Shown: piece by piece, positions 24,365 to 34,160 of the stretch
Layout: each line of letters starts with the position of its first letter
How positions within the stretch are numbered: position 1 is the stretch's first letter
Assembly (NCBI GenBank): GCA_028293745.1
Contig: JAQGOF010000241.1
Location: forward strand, 1-64,000
Direction of reading: 5' to 3'
Source: Gammaproteobacteria bacterium
GTDB lineage: Bacteria > Pseudomonadota > Gammaproteobacteria > Steroidobacterales > Steroidobacteraceae
DNA length: 64,000 nt
The notes under the pieces: model-generated
The model's input: only the letters and a program-made list of their open reading frames with translations
The model's database searches: none
Told to the model about the DNA's origin: nothing
Translations under genes and position numbers: made by a program

Positions 24365-26185
24365 TCAGTGCAGCTGGGCGCGATGCGCAATCCAGGCGTC
24401 GACCTGTTTCTCCAGGATGCCGAGGGGCATGGCGCCACTGCCCAGTACGATGGCATGAAACTGGCGGATATCGAACGCCGAGCCTAGTTGGGCCTGGGAG
24501 CGGGCGCGCAGCTCCAGTATCCGCAGCATGCCGATCTTGTAAGCCAGTGCCTGCCCCGGCAGGACGAAGTAGCGCTCGACCTCGCTCACGACGTCGCTGC
24601 GGGCCATGCCGGTCTTCTCGAGCATGTAGTCGATCGCCTGCTGGCGCGTCCAGTGTTTGCGATGAATGCCGGTGTCGACGACCAGGCGTACCGCGCGAAA
24701 CATCTCAGCCTGCAGCCGGCCCAGATTGTCGAGCGGATCGTTCTCGAATCCCATCTCCCAACCCAACCTCTCGGCATAAACGGCCCACCCTTCGTCGTAC
24801 GCGGAGAACGGCAGGATCTTGCGGAAGGTGGGCACACCGGCGAGCCGTTGTGCGATGACACCCTGAAGTTGGTGCCCGGGGACAGCTTCGTGATACGCAA
24901 GGGTTCGCATCTGATACTTGCGGACGTCATGCATGTCACGCAGGTTCACATAAAATACGCCGGGGCGCGCGCCGTCGAGGGAGCCGGTGTCGGAATAGCC
25001 TCCGGGAGCGGTTTTCTCCTTGAATTGCGGGACTCGCTCCACCTTGATGTCGAGCCGCGGGGGCACATCGAAGTCGGCCCCGAGACTGCGAACGATCTCG
25101 TCGATGTAGCGCTGATAATCCGCAATGCAGGCAGCGCGGCCCGCGTCGTCATTCGGGTATTGCAAGCGCGAATCGGCATTCAACCGGGCGATCCGCTCGG
25201 CGAGAGTACCCTCCGTGAGCCCTTGCGATCTCAATATGCCATCGAGCTCCTTTTCGATGCGAGCCACTTCCTCGAGGCCGATGTTGTGAACCTGTTCCGC
25301 AGCGAGCGCGAGGGTCGTATGGCTGCGGATCAGGTGATCGTAGTAGCTGTTACCATCCGGCAGCTTCCACACCCCATAGTCTTCGGTGACTCGCGGCTGC
25401 AGCCGCTCGAAATAGTCGATCAGGTGGCCATACGCCGGATACACGCTGTGCTCGATGGCCGACTGCGCATCCGCCAGGAGCTTCGAGCGCTCCGACACCG
25501 GTACCACTGCCAGCCTCGCCAGCTTGGTACGCAGGTTGGTATAGAGAATATTCTCGCGCGCGGGCACCGCAATGAAGGCGCGCATTTCGGCCAGCACCCG
25601 CTCGATTACGAATTTCGGCGGTACGATGCCCTGGGATTCGCGCAACCGGAGTCCTTCGAGGAGCTGGTCGAACTTGCGGCCGAAGGCCGTGAGACGCGTA
25701 ATGTAGTTATGCACGTCCCGCCGGTCGCCAATGGGGTGGATCTGCACCATGAAGTCCGGTGTGGAGCTCTGCACCCCGAACAGTTGATTGACCGGGTAGT
25801 CATAGAAGAGCCAGCGCTGACCCTCCACCAGGTCCTGCAGGAACCACTCCAGGATGTCGTACGAGAGCTGGTTCGCAGGTGACAGGGACGGACGATCGTA
25901 CTGGCGCAGTGTTTCCAGATCGTCGCGGGCCATCTTCGCAAGCTTCTGCTCGTGCGCCGGCGAGATGTCCGTCAACATGCCGTCAAAGCCTTTGTATCCC
26001 AGCTGCTCGAAGATCCCGAGCGAGGAGACCGCTTCAGGATCCTCCAGCATGAACTGGATGAACGCCCGTTCGAAGAAGATGGAAATGCTGAAAGGCCGGA
26101 AGTACCAGCTGTGCGCGGCCAGACCCACAGCCAGGATGGCGGCAGCGCCCGTGAGGGCTGCCAGCCACTTCAACACACGCTTCAT
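24365..26185 (-). CDS. DUF885 family protein (predicted metal-dependent hydrolase)
   Basis: A 606-residue protein. One N-terminal membrane anchor or signal (LAALTGAAAILAVGLAAHSW) is followed by a long helical DUF885 region. The family motif HEAVPGHQLQ lies at about residue 430, and a later EGWAVYAERLGWEMG supplies the second acidic/metal motif, as in zinc carboxypeptidase-like gluzincins. A peptidase function is likely but the substrate is unknown. It begins 5 bases after the AcvB/VirJ-like gene and forms an operon with it. A second family member lies at 62255. Confidence 0.88.
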   Translation of the reverse strand: MKRVLKWLAALTGAAAILAVGLAAHSWYFRPFSISIFFERAFIQFMLEDPEAVSSLGIFEQLGYKGFDGMLTDISPAHEQKLAKMARDDLETLRQYDRPSLSPANQLSYDILEWFLQDLVEGQRWLFYDYPVNQLFGVQSSTPDFMVQIHPIGDRRDVHNYITRLTAFGRKFDQLLEGLRLRESQGIVPPKFVIERVLAEMRAFIAVPARENILYTNLRTKLARLAVVPVSERSKLLADAQSAIEHSVYPAYGHLIDYFERLQPRVTEDYGVWKLPDGNSYYDHLIRSHTTLALAAEQVHNIGLEEVARIEKELDGILRSQGLTEGTLAERIARLNADSRLQYPNDDAGRAACIADYQRYIDEIVRSLGADFDVPPRLDIKVERVPQFKEKTAPGGYSDTGSLDGARPGVFYVNLRDMHDVRKYQMRTLAYHEAVPGHQLQGVIAQRLAGVPTFRKILPFSAYDEGWAVYAERLGWEMGFENDPLDNLGRLQAEMFRAVRLVVDTGIHRKHWTRQQAIDYMLEKTGMARSDVVSEVERYFVLPGQALAYKIGMLRILELRARSQAQLGSAFDIRQFHAIVLGSGAMPLGILEKQVDAWIAHRAQLH

Positions 26186-26190
26186 GCGGT

Positions 26191-27603
26191 TCAGTGGGAT
26201 TGTACGTTCGCCCCAATCACGAGTTGGGCCAACGGCACGTAGTTGCCGCCGAAATGGTGGCCGCCGGGCAGCTTGATGACCCGCGCGTGCTGCGCGCTCA
26301 CTTTTGGACAGATGGACTCGTCGTCGTCATCACCGTACACGCACAAGGTATCGGCCGAAGAGAGCTTGTCCATTTCCGGTTTGACGGGCAGCCCCTCCGA
26401 TTCGGCGCCGATCCAGTTTGCAACGTGAAACTCGAAGTCAGCCGATTCGCTGATGCCGATCAGGGTCGTCAAGCGGACCAGCGAGCGAGTCGCCGCAGGC
26501 AGCCGGTTGACGGCGAACGGCAATACATCCGCGCCCTGGGAATAACCCACCAGCAGCGCGTTCTTTTTTTTCCAATGGAAGGCGTAGTAGCGCACGATGC
26601 GATCGATGTCCTGTGCCAGCCCAGCAGGGGTCCTGGGCGTCCAGAAATAGCGCAACGAATCCACACCCGCAGTTGGAACGCCGCGGTCGGCCAGCAACCC
26701 TGCGACTTGCTTGTCGATGCCGGCCCACCCTCCATCGCCGGAAAGCAACACGGCAAAGGAATCCGAAGTGCCCGGCGTGGCCGTCCCCGGCATCGCTTCC
26801 ACCTCGACTATCGGCAGATCCGCAAGGTCGGCCGGCGGCTGCGGCAGACGCTGCACCACTTGCGTAGACACGATCGATTCGAAGGCAGCCTTGAACTGGG
26901 GCAGCCAGTCGTTCGTGTTCCTGTAGCTGTGCGTGACCTTGGGAAGCTCGACGAGCCGCGCACCCTGTATCTGTGAGACGAACGACCGAGCCTCCGGGAT
27001 CGGACAAACACGATCTTCGGTGCCGTGCAATGCAATCCAGGGCGCGTGCAGTTGCGGCGGCGGGAGGAGCCGGGCGCCGTTCTTGAGCTGTTTGTAGCGC
27101 AACCCTTGCGCCTCGCACAGCGGTTTACGCAGGTCGATCTCTACACAGAACGACAGAGTCAACGCGCCGCCAAAAATTCCCGCGGGCGCCTGGGCGAGGC
27201 TCGTGTAGGCGAGCGTAGCTCCGGCCGAGTGCCCGATCAGGATCGGGGTGAAGTATGTCGGCACCTTGTAGTAGGCCTGCACGTAATGGCTGAGGTTCTC
27301 CAGGTCTCCGTCGGGCGACACGCAACTGCCACCGTCCTTTTCCAGATCGGCGAACAGCTCCGATGTATCGACGCCCGCGACCAGCGTACCTTCCGAAGCC
27401 AACGCGCCGGCAATCGTGCCGAGCCTGGAGCTCCAGCCGCCGTCTCCGGACATGAGGAGCGCGAAGTGCCTCACTTCGCCTTGCGGCCGAAAGATTTCGA
27501 CATGCTTGAAGCGGCCGTGAGCCAGCGTTTCGGCGCCAGCAGTGCGGCAGATCCCGAGGGTGAAGACCAGTGCGAAGGCTATGACGCCGGCGGCCAGGCG
27601 CAC
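26191..27603 (-). CDS. AcvB/VirJ-like virulence-factor family protein (alpha/beta hydrolase duplication)
   Basis: A 470-residue periplasmic protein if translation starts at GTG 27603, which gives a clean signal peptide (LAAGVIAFALVFTLGICRTAGA). An in-frame ATG at 27696 is possible but would share its CATG with the divergent HipA-like start. The chain holds two related alpha/beta-hydrolase units. Each has an LL(M/L)SGDGGW strand-turn and a nucleophile elbow (GHSAGATL in the first, GYSQGADV in the second). In agrobacteria AcvB hydrolyses lysyl-phosphatidylglycerol and VirJ helps T-DNA protein export. Here, far from any type IV secretion gene, a lipid-modifying role is likelier. It is co-transcribed with DUF885. 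Confidence 0.85.
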   Translation of the reverse strand: MRLAAGVIAFALVFTLGICRTAGAETLAHGRFKHVEIFRPQGEVRHFALLMSGDGGWSSRLGTIAGALASEGTLVAGVDTSELFADLEKDGGSCVSPDGDLENLSHYVQAYYKVPTYFTPILIGHSAGATLAYTSLAQAPAGIFGGALTLSFCVEIDLRKPLCEAQGLRYKQLKNGARLLPPPQLHAPWIALHGTEDRVCPIPEARSFVSQIQGARLVELPKVTHSYRNTNDWLPQFKAAFESIVSTQVVQRLPQPPADLADLPIVEVEAMPGTATPGTSDSFAVLLSGDGGWAGIDKQVAGLLADRGVPTAGVDSLRYFWTPRTPAGLAQDIDRIVRYYAFHWKKKNALLVGYSQGADVLPFAVNRLPAATRSLVRLTTLIGISESADFEFHVANWIGAESEGLPVKPEMDKLSSADTLCVYGDDDDESICPKVSAQHARVIKLPGGHHFGGNYVPLAQLVIGANVQSH

Positions 27604-27694
27604 TACTGGGAATCGCCCGTAGGAGCCGCCCGTGCGACGGGCTGTATGCGGGGGTTGCGGGTCATGTCGATACGCATTTCGATAGTATTGCAGC

Positions 27695-28471
27695 ATGAGA
27701 ATCGTCGGCGCCACTCGATATGTCACCCCGTTGCACGAGGGCGGCTCGCTGCCGGCCATCGTCGAGGCCGACGATGACGGGATGTATGTGCTCAAATTCC
27801 GTGGCGCGGGCCAGGGACCGAAGGCGCTCATCGCAGAGCTCGTGGCCGGAGAGATTGCCCGCGCGGCGGGTCTGCCCATTCCCGAGATCGTGCTCATTGA
27901 GCTCGACCCGGACCTCGCCCGAACCGAGCCCGACCCGGAAATCCAGGAGCTCATCAAGGCCAGTGCGGGATTGAATCTCGCACTCGACTACCTGCCAGGG
28001 GCCGTGATGTTCGATCCGCTCGCGGAAAAGCCGGCGCCGCGCCTCGCCTCCGACATCGTGTGGTTCGATGCATTCGTCACCAACGTTGACCGCACGCCAC
28101 GCAATGCAAACATGCTCGTGTGGCACCGCCAACTGCAGCTCATCGATCACGGTGCGGCGCTCTATTTCCATCATTCCTGGGATCAATACATGCAGCATGC
28201 TGCGGATCCCTTCACGCGGGTGAAAGATCATGTTCTGTTACCGTTCGCCGGGGAGCTGAACGAGGCGGATGCGCGGATGAGCGGGCTCATCACCTCCGGC
28301 GTGCTGCAGGATATCGTCGCGCTCATTCCAGACGCCTGGCTCGGGAGCGATGCTGTATTTGCCACGAGCGATGAGAATCGGGAGGCATACACGAAATATC
28401 TGCAGCATCGGTTGACGCAACCTCACGCATTTGTGCAGGAGGCGATCCGTGCGCGATCACAGCTCGTATGA
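27695..28471 (+). CDS. HipA-like kinase family protein
   Basis: A 258-residue protein of the HipA-like kinase group. Visible blocks are GATRYVTPLHEGGSLPAIVEADDDG at the N-terminus, the catalytic NVDRTPRNANML (HipA-type NxD..xxN) in the middle and the metal-binding LIDHGAALYFHH. It is much shorter than toxin HipA (about 440) and no hipB antitoxin precedes it. A DUF3037 gene follows instead, overlapping by 23 bases. This HipA/DUF3037 pair is common but uncharacterised as far as I know. It starts at ATG 27695. Confidence 0.87.
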   Translation: MRIVGATRYVTPLHEGGSLPAIVEADDDGMYVLKFRGAGQGPKALIAELVAGEIARAAGLPIPEIVLIELDPDLARTEPDPEIQELIKASAGLNLALDYLPGAVMFDPLAEKPAPRLASDIVWFDAFVTNVDRTPRNANMLVWHRQLQLIDHGAALYFHHSWDQYMQHAADPFTRVKDHVLLPFAGELNEADARMSGLITSGVLQDIVALIPDAWLGSDAVFATSDENREAYTKYLQHRLTQPHAFVQEAIRARSQLV

Positions 28472-28838
28472 CTACGCGATAGTGCGTGTCGTTCCGCGAG
28501 TCGAGCGGGAAGAATTCGTCAACGTCGGGGCAATTGTCTCATGCCCGGGCCTGGATTTTCTGCAGGCGCGGATCGAGGTCGACGAGCAGCGCCTGAGGGC
28601 GCTCGACCCGGCCATCGACATCGAGGCCACCCGCATGCACCTGGCGAGCATTCCCGCGATCTGCGCCGGTGGCAGCCAGGGGGGACCGATCGGCAGACTG
28701 TCGCGCCGGGAGCGCTTCGACTGGCTGGTGGCACCGCGCAGTACGATCATCCAAACCTCGAAGGTGCACACCGGGCGCTGCTCCGACCCGGTGGTGCTGC
28801 TCGAGCACCTGCTGAATACGATGGTGCGCCGGCCTTAG
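28449..28838 (+). CDS. DUF3037 domain protein
   Basis: A 129-residue cytoplasmic protein beginning with RDHSSYDYAIVRVVPRVEREEFVNVGAIV, the DUF3037 signature. It starts at GTG 28449 with an ideal AGGAGG at 28437-28442, inside the HipA-like coding region, so its translation is strong and coupled. DUF3037 proteins almost always follow a short HipA-like kinase. A substrate, inhibitor or antitoxin role is conceivable, but nothing in the sequence decides between these. Confidence 0.87.
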   Translation: MRDHSSYDYAIVRVVPRVEREEFVNVGAIVSCPGLDFLQARIEVDEQRLRALDPAIDIEATRMHLASIPAICAGGSQGGPIGRLSRRERFDWLVAPRSTIIQTSKVHTGRCSDPVVLLEHLLNTMVRRP

Positions 28839-28853
28839 GGGCCTGTCGGGCTG

Positions 28854-29306
28854 CTAGTCGCCAACGAACTGAAATTCAACCTCGATATTCAGATCGGCCA
28901 GCTTGCGCGCCGTGGCGCTGCTAAACGTGAGCGAGGCATTGGCCACGGGCGCTATCTCGACCAGCAGGGAGACCTCGCCGCCGCCACTTTGCAGCTTGCT
29001 CAGGAAATCGCGGTGGCGGCCGAGCTGCAACACCTGCTGGCTGAAGAACAGCTCGAGCGGCATGCTGTTGGGGCCATCCATTTGCGCCGGCAGCGGCGCG
29101 GACCAGTACGAATCGCGGTGATTGCCGCCGAGCGGCGCGCCGGTCTGGGAGCGACGGGGCTCCCCAGCCGTCCAGGAGTGTGCCGGTTCAAGCCGCAACT
29201 TGTCGGTGAGCACACTCAGATCCAACGTCGGATGCCGGACGCGCAAAGACACTGAGTAGCTGAATGCGCTGGCGGGCAATACCTGGCCGACGTTACTCGA
29301 TCTCAT
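28854..29306 (-). CDS. DUF4279 domain protein
   Basis: A 150-residue soluble protein with the DUF4279 layout: VSLRVRHPTLDLSVLTDKLRLEPAHSWTAGEPRRS at the N-terminus and a Y.S.PL block (SYWSAPLPAQ), usually found in small stand-alone proteins near mobile or defence genes. No catalytic motif is apparent. It is convergent with the HipA/DUF3037 pair with a 15-base gap. Upstream (29307-29521) I see no gene and no clear promoter. Confidence 0.8.
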   Translation of the reverse strand: MRSSNVGQVLPASAFSYSVSLRVRHPTLDLSVLTDKLRLEPAHSWTAGEPRRSQTGAPLGGNHRDSYWSAPLPAQMDGPNSMPLELFFSQQVLQLGRHRDFLSKLQSGGGEVSLLVEIAPVANASLTFSSATARKLADLNIEVEFQFVGD

Positions 29307-29521
29307 TGTCCTCTACCTCCGTTTCCTTCAAGCCTCGGCGAGCAGGGAAGAATAACCGTCCCGCGCGGACCTGTCTTGACTTCAGCCAGCTCTTATACCC
29401 CGGACTGATGTCGCAGTAGCACAGCAGGCATGTCGTACTTATGCAACGCTTTGGAGCCACACCCGCTGGCTCTCGTGCGCCCGCGTGGTCCATTTGACAA
29501 CGTCACCATGCGAGGTCTCAT

Positions 29522-31567
29522 ATGCGTACAGGGCGGTCTTGCGGAAAACCGAATTTGAGCGCAACAGCGGAGCCAGTGGGCACTATTGAAGTCGCGCTCG
29601 CTCACGCAACGCGGCTGATGCAGAGCGACCCGAAGCTTGCCGCCGAGCAGGCCAGCGAGATCCTGAAAGTCGTGCCCGGCCATCCTGTCGCCTCTTTGTT
29701 GCTGGGCAGCGCCCGCCGCGTCACGGGAGAGACAGATGCCGCACTGCAGATTCTCGAGCAGCTGACGCGTACGCAACCCAACTGGGCCGCCGCCCACTAC
29801 GAGCTCGGACTCGCATTGATCAGCACAGGCAGGCCCGCAATCGCCGCGCTTCGCCGGGCCGTCACTCTCAAACCCGACCTGCCCGATGCCTGGCGCACCC
29901 TGGGTGACCGATTGACGATCGAGGGGGACCTCAAGGGTGCCGACGACGCCTACGCGCAGCACATAAAGGCCTCTACGAAGGATCCGCGGCTGATGAACGC
30001 GGCGCTCGCGCTCTGCGAGAACCACATTGGGCAAGCGGAGCTGCTGCTGCGCGAGCACTTGAAGAAATTCCCGACCGATGTGGCCGCCATCCGCATGTTT
30101 GCGGAAGTCGCCGGCCGCCTGGGCCGTTATAAAGACGCCGAAAACCTGCTGGCCCGGTGCCTGGAGCTTGCGCCTGGATTCAACGCCGCCCGCTACAACT
30201 ATGCCATGGCGTTGTATCGCTTGAATAAGAACATTGCAGCCCTGCAGCAGATCGACATCCTGACCGCCAGTGAGCCGCGCAACTCAGGCTATCGGAACCT
30301 GAAAGCCGTGGTGCTGGCGAACATCGGTGACTACCAGGAATCACTCGAAATCTACGCCGACGTGCTCGCCAAACATCCGGATCAAGCCAGAATCTGGATG
30401 AGCTATGGGCATGCGCTGGCGACCGCGAGCCGGCAGCAGGACAGCATTGCGGCCTATCGCAGGTGTATCGCGTTGGTCCCGACATTGGGTGAGGCGTGGT
30501 ACAGCCTGGCAAACCTCAAAACGTTTCGCTTTGACGAGGCTGAAGTGCAAACCATGCGCACGCACCTCACGAGCGGCGACATTACCAACGAGGATCGCGC
30601 CCATTTTCACTTTGCCATCGGCAAGGCGCTGGAAGATTCGGGAAGCTATGCGGAGTCGTTCGAACACTACGCGCAGGGCAACAAGCTGCGCCGCGCCGTA
30701 GTCGGCTATGACCCTGAAGCCACGACGGGTCTCATGCGGCGTAATAAGCAGTTACTCACCCAGGAGTTTTTCGCGGTCCGGGAGGGATTTGGCGCGCCGG
30801 CCCCCGATCCGATTTTCATCGTCGGCCTGCCGCGCGCCGGATCGACCCTGGTCGAGCAGATACTGGCCAGCCACTCCCTGGTGGAGGGGACGATGGAATT
30901 GCCGGACATCATGGCGATGGCGGCAGAGCTGGGTGGCAAGACGGACCGGCCTCAGGACTCCGCGTATCCGGAAGTGCTCGCCACCTTGAGCGCGGACCAG
31001 TGCCGCGCCCTGGGCGAGCGCTACATCGAACAGACACGCATCCAGCGCAAGACCAACAAACCGTTCTTCATCGATAAAATGCCCAATAACTTCCAGCACA
31101 TTGGGCTCATCCGGCTCGCCTTGCCGAACGCCAGGATCATCGACGCGCGCCGCCACCCGATGGCCTGCTGCTTTTCTGGCTTCAAACAGTATTTCGCCAG
31201 GGGGCAGCGCTTCACCTACGGCCTCGAGGACATCGGCCGCTACTACCGCGACTACGTCGAGCTCATGGCGCACTTCGATGCGGTCGTCCGGGGCAAGATT
31301 CACCGCGTCATCTATGAAAACATGGTCGACGATACCGAGGGTGAAGTACGCCGCCTGTTGGCTTTCTGTGGACTGCCGTTCGAGCCGGCCACTTTGAGCT
31401 TCTACGCAAATGAGCGTGCGGTCAGAACCGCCAGTGCACAGCAGGTGCGCCAGCCGATATTTCGTGAAGGCATCGACCAGTGGCATCACTACGAGCCCTG
31501 GCTGCAACCGCTGCGCGACGCGCTGGGGGCGGTGCTCAGCGCATATCCGGATGCGCCACAGTTCTAA
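29522..31567 (+). CDS. TPR-repeat sulfotransferase family protein
   Basis: A 681-residue protein. The N-terminal 400 residues are a TPR superhelix (AAEQASEILKVVPGHPVASLLLGSARRVTGETDAALQIL and several more). The C-terminal domain (about 420-681) is a sulfotransferase with PAPS 5'-phosphosulfate loop IFIVGLPRAGSTLVEQILASH and the 3'-phosphate-binding region around RLALPNARIIDARRHPMACCFSGF. GAGG seven bases upstream supports ATG 29522. It is directly upstream of a TonB-dependent receptor, a recurrent neighbourhood in alpha- and gammaproteobacteria. The substrate is unknown. Confidence 0.92.
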   Translation: MRTGRSCGKPNLSATAEPVGTIEVALAHATRLMQSDPKLAAEQASEILKVVPGHPVASLLLGSARRVTGETDAALQILEQLTRTQPNWAAAHYELGLALISTGRPAIAALRRAVTLKPDLPDAWRTLGDRLTIEGDLKGADDAYAQHIKASTKDPRLMNAALALCENHIGQAELLLREHLKKFPTDVAAIRMFAEVAGRLGRYKDAENLLARCLELAPGFNAARYNYAMALYRLNKNIAALQQIDILTASEPRNSGYRNLKAVVLANIGDYQESLEIYADVLAKHPDQARIWMSYGHALATASRQQDSIAAYRRCIALVPTLGEAWYSLANLKTFRFDEAEVQTMRTHLTSGDITNEDRAHFHFAIGKALEDSGSYAESFEHYAQGNKLRRAVVGYDPEATTGLMRRNKQLLTQEFFAVREGFGAPAPDPIFIVGLPRAGSTLVEQILASHSLVEGTMELPDIMAMAAELGGKTDRPQDSAYPEVLATLSADQCRALGERYIEQTRIQRKTNKPFFIDKMPNNFQHIGLIRLALPNARIIDARRHPMACCFSGFKQYFARGQRFTYGLEDIGRYYRDYVELMAHFDAVVRGKIHRVIYENMVDDTEGEVRRLLAFCGLPFEPATLSFYANERAVRTASAQQVRQPIFREGIDQWHHYEPWLQPLRDALGAVLSAYPDAPQF

Positions 31568-31568
31568 A

Positions 31569-31588
31569 TATGCCGCAAATGTGGCATA
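31569..31588 (+). terminator. Hairpin between sulfotransferase and TonB receptor genes
   Basis: TATGCCGC and GTGGCATA form an 8-bp stem (one G-U pair) with loop AAAT, directly after the sulfotransferase stop. No U-run follows. It could be a weak terminator, an attenuator or an operator for the receptor gene 48 bases downstream. Confidence 0.4.
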
Positions 31589-31636
31589 CATCGGTCTCGA
31601 GGGGGCCGGCACACAATAACTCAAGAGGTGGGGTCC

Positions 31637-34141
31637 ATGACTCGTAGTCGAAAGAGAAAGCTCGCGCGGCTGCGCGGCAAGTTGGTAGGCATTCCGCTGG
31701 CATCAGCGGTCCTCTTGGGGAGCGGTATCGCAGGCGCCGCGGACGCGCCGGAGACGCCGGAGGAAGGCGGGCTCCAGGAGGTCGTGGTGACCGCGCAGAA
31801 GCGCGCGGAAGACCTGCAGAAGGTGCCGATCAGCCTGCAGGTGTTGAGCAGCGAAAAGCTCGACCAGCTCCAGGTGCACGATCTCGACGACTACGCCAAG
31901 CTGCTGCCGAGCGTGACGTTCAGGTCGAACGGACCGGGCCAGGCGGAACTGTTCTTCAGGGGAATTTCCACCAGCTCCAGCGCTACTCCGCTGCACGCGG
32001 GCTTCCTGCCATCCAGCGGCTTGTATCTCGATGAGATTCCCGTGACCACCGTCGCTGGCGCGCTCGATGTCCATATCTACGATATCGCGCGCGTCGAAGC
32101 CCTGGCGGGACCCCAGGGAACGCTGTATGGCGCCAGCTCTCTGTCGGGCACGATGCGCATCATCACGAACAAGCCGGACCCGTCAGGATTTTCCGCCGGC
32201 TACGATCTCAAGGCGGACAAATGGCTGCACGGCAAGCCCGGTGGCGGCGTCGAAGGCTACGTCAACATTCCCGTAGGCGAGCATGCGGCGGTTCGCCTGG
32301 TGGGCTATTACGACCACGAAGGCGGCTATATCAACAACGTCTACCGGCAGGACACTTTCCAGCGCTACTCGCCCACGGGAACTCCCGTTGCGGGCGGCCC
32401 GAACGGAGGACCTGACGGCTTTCCGAATTACGATCCTGTGACCATCAACAACGCGGACGTCGTGCGGCGCCATTGGAACGACGTTGACAGCGTCGGCGGG
32501 CGTGCGGCCCTCAAGGTGGATCTCAATGATCAGTGGACGATCACGCCACAGTTGATTGCGCAGCACCAGAAAAGCAACGGTGACTTTGCCTTCGATCCGA
32601 AATTCGGCGATCTCAATGTCGCCGACTACTTCACACCCTACAACAAGGATACCTGGTATCAATCCGAGCTCACCATCGAGGGCAAGCTCAGCAACTGGGA
32701 CCTGGTGTACTCGGGCGGCTGGTTCGACCGCAAGGTGGACAATCTCGTCGACTATTCGCAGTACTCGGTCGCGTATGACGCGCAGGCAATCACGAATTCA
32801 TACGCATATACCCGGTTTATCGACGCCTCGGGCAACCTGATCGATCGTCCGGTGCAGTACACGAAGAACACCGACAAGTACACCAAGATGAGTCATGAGC
32901 TCCGCGTGTCTTCCCCGGCGGAAAACCGTTTCAGAGCCACGGCCGGTCTGTTCTATCAGCGGCAGACTGACAACATCCGCGCGGAATTCGGGCTGCCGAA
33001 CCTGCCGGTGTACTACGAAGTGGCCGGTCAGAAAAACGTGTATTACCTTTCGCAGATGGATCGCGCCGACCGCGATTATGCCGTGTTCGGCGAAACCAGC
33101 TTCGACATCACCGACCAGCTGAAGCTCAACGCCGGCATCCGCAAGTTCTGGGTCAACAACACGCTGACCGGGTTTTTCGGTTTCAATGACAATGGCTACT
33201 CCTCGCACAGCGGTGAGGCGCTGTGCCTCCAGGAGGGCAATCCGATCCTGACCACGCCCGGGGTTTACACGGGCGGCAACCTGCCCTGCTCCAACACCGA
33301 CAAGAAGGTGGTCGAAACCGGCGAGACTCACAGGATCAATCTGCAGTATCAGATCAACGCGGATCTGATGGTATACGGAACGTGGTCCACAGGGTTCCGG
33401 CCGGGCGGCAACAACCGCCTGCCGACGGCGGGGTCCTATGCAGCAGACACGCTCGCTAATTTCGAGCTCGGTTGGAAGACGAGCTGGTTGGATCGCCGGC
33501 TGCGATTCAATGGCGCGGTGTTCTACGAAAAGTGGAAGTCTGTCCAGACGGCGGTCCAGGGGCAATACGGCATCACCTCCATCGTGAACGCAGGAGATGC
33601 CAAGGTCGAGGGCCTCGAGTCGGAGCTGCAGTGGGCGGTGGACGACCATCTGACGTTGTCGGCTGCGGGCACCGGTCTGCTACGACTCGAGACCACGTCG
33701 GTTTTCTGCCGGCCATCCCCACTGGGAGTGCCGCAATCAAGCTGCACGCCCGACTTCGTCGACGCGGAGCCGGGCACACAACTGCCGGTGACCCCCAAAG
33801 TCAAGGTCAACGGGAACGCCCGCTATACCTTCGATGTGGGCGACTACAAGAGTTTCGTGCAGATGTCGGTGTCTCACCAGAGCTCCACTACATTCAGTCT
33901 CGAGGCTACGCGCATCTATGCGGGAGATACCCCAGCGTTCACGACCTTCGATTTCTCGGCAGGCACGGGCATGAACAACTGGCACATAGAAGCCTTCGTC
34001 GAGAACGCCTTCGACAAGCGGGGACAGCTGGGCAAGAATTCGGAATGTAACGACCTCGCGGCGCATTACTGCTTGCTCAATGCCCATGTGTATCCCATCA
34101 AGCCGATGCAATTCGGGCTCAAATTCGGACAGAAGTTCTAG
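31637..34141 (+). CDS. TonB-dependent outer-membrane receptor
   Basis: An 834-residue receptor. After a signal peptide (GIPLASAVLLGSGIAGAAD) comes a TonB-box-like EVVVTAQKR, then the plug domain (DLQKVPISLQVLSSEKL through RVEALAGPQGTLYGASSLSGTMRIITNKPD) and a 22-strand-type barrel ending FGLKFGQKF with the terminal phenylalanine. The plug motif QGTLYG is typical of the Sphingomonas/Steroidobacter-type receptors that import aromatic or steroid-like compounds and siderophores. ATG 31637 follows AGAGGTGGGG. The MFS gene downstream could handle the same substrate. Confidence 0.93.
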   Translation: MTRSRKRKLARLRGKLVGIPLASAVLLGSGIAGAADAPETPEEGGLQEVVVTAQKRAEDLQKVPISLQVLSSEKLDQLQVHDLDDYAKLLPSVTFRSNGPGQAELFFRGISTSSSATPLHAGFLPSSGLYLDEIPVTTVAGALDVHIYDIARVEALAGPQGTLYGASSLSGTMRIITNKPDPSGFSAGYDLKADKWLHGKPGGGVEGYVNIPVGEHAAVRLVGYYDHEGGYINNVYRQDTFQRYSPTGTPVAGGPNGGPDGFPNYDPVTINNADVVRRHWNDVDSVGGRAALKVDLNDQWTITPQLIAQHQKSNGDFAFDPKFGDLNVADYFTPYNKDTWYQSELTIEGKLSNWDLVYSGGWFDRKVDNLVDYSQYSVAYDAQAITNSYAYTRFIDASGNLIDRPVQYTKNTDKYTKMSHELRVSSPAENRFRATAGLFYQRQTDNIRAEFGLPNLPVYYEVAGQKNVYYLSQMDRADRDYAVFGETSFDITDQLKLNAGIRKFWVNNTLTGFFGFNDNGYSSHSGEALCLQEGNPILTTPGVYTGGNLPCSNTDKKVVETGETHRINLQYQINADLMVYGTWSTGFRPGGNNRLPTAGSYAADTLANFELGWKTSWLDRRLRFNGAVFYEKWKSVQTAVQGQYGITSIVNAGDAKVEGLESELQWAVDDHLTLSAAGTGLLRLETTSVFCRPSPLGVPQSSCTPDFVDAEPGTQLPVTPKVKVNGNARYTFDVGDYKSFVQMSVSHQSSTTFSLEATRIYAGDTPAFTTFDFSAGTGMNNWHIEAFVENAFDKRGQLGKNSECNDLAAHYCLLNAHVYPIKPMQFGLKFGQKF

Positions 34142-34160
34142 TATGGCGTCCTACCCGGCT

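Noticed and set aside
27604-27957. N-terminal extension of the AcvB/VirJ-like gene
   Set aside because: The part beyond 27696 is antisense to the HipA-like gene. GTG 27603 yields a clean signal peptide and leaves room for divergent promoters, though ATG 27696 is not excluded.
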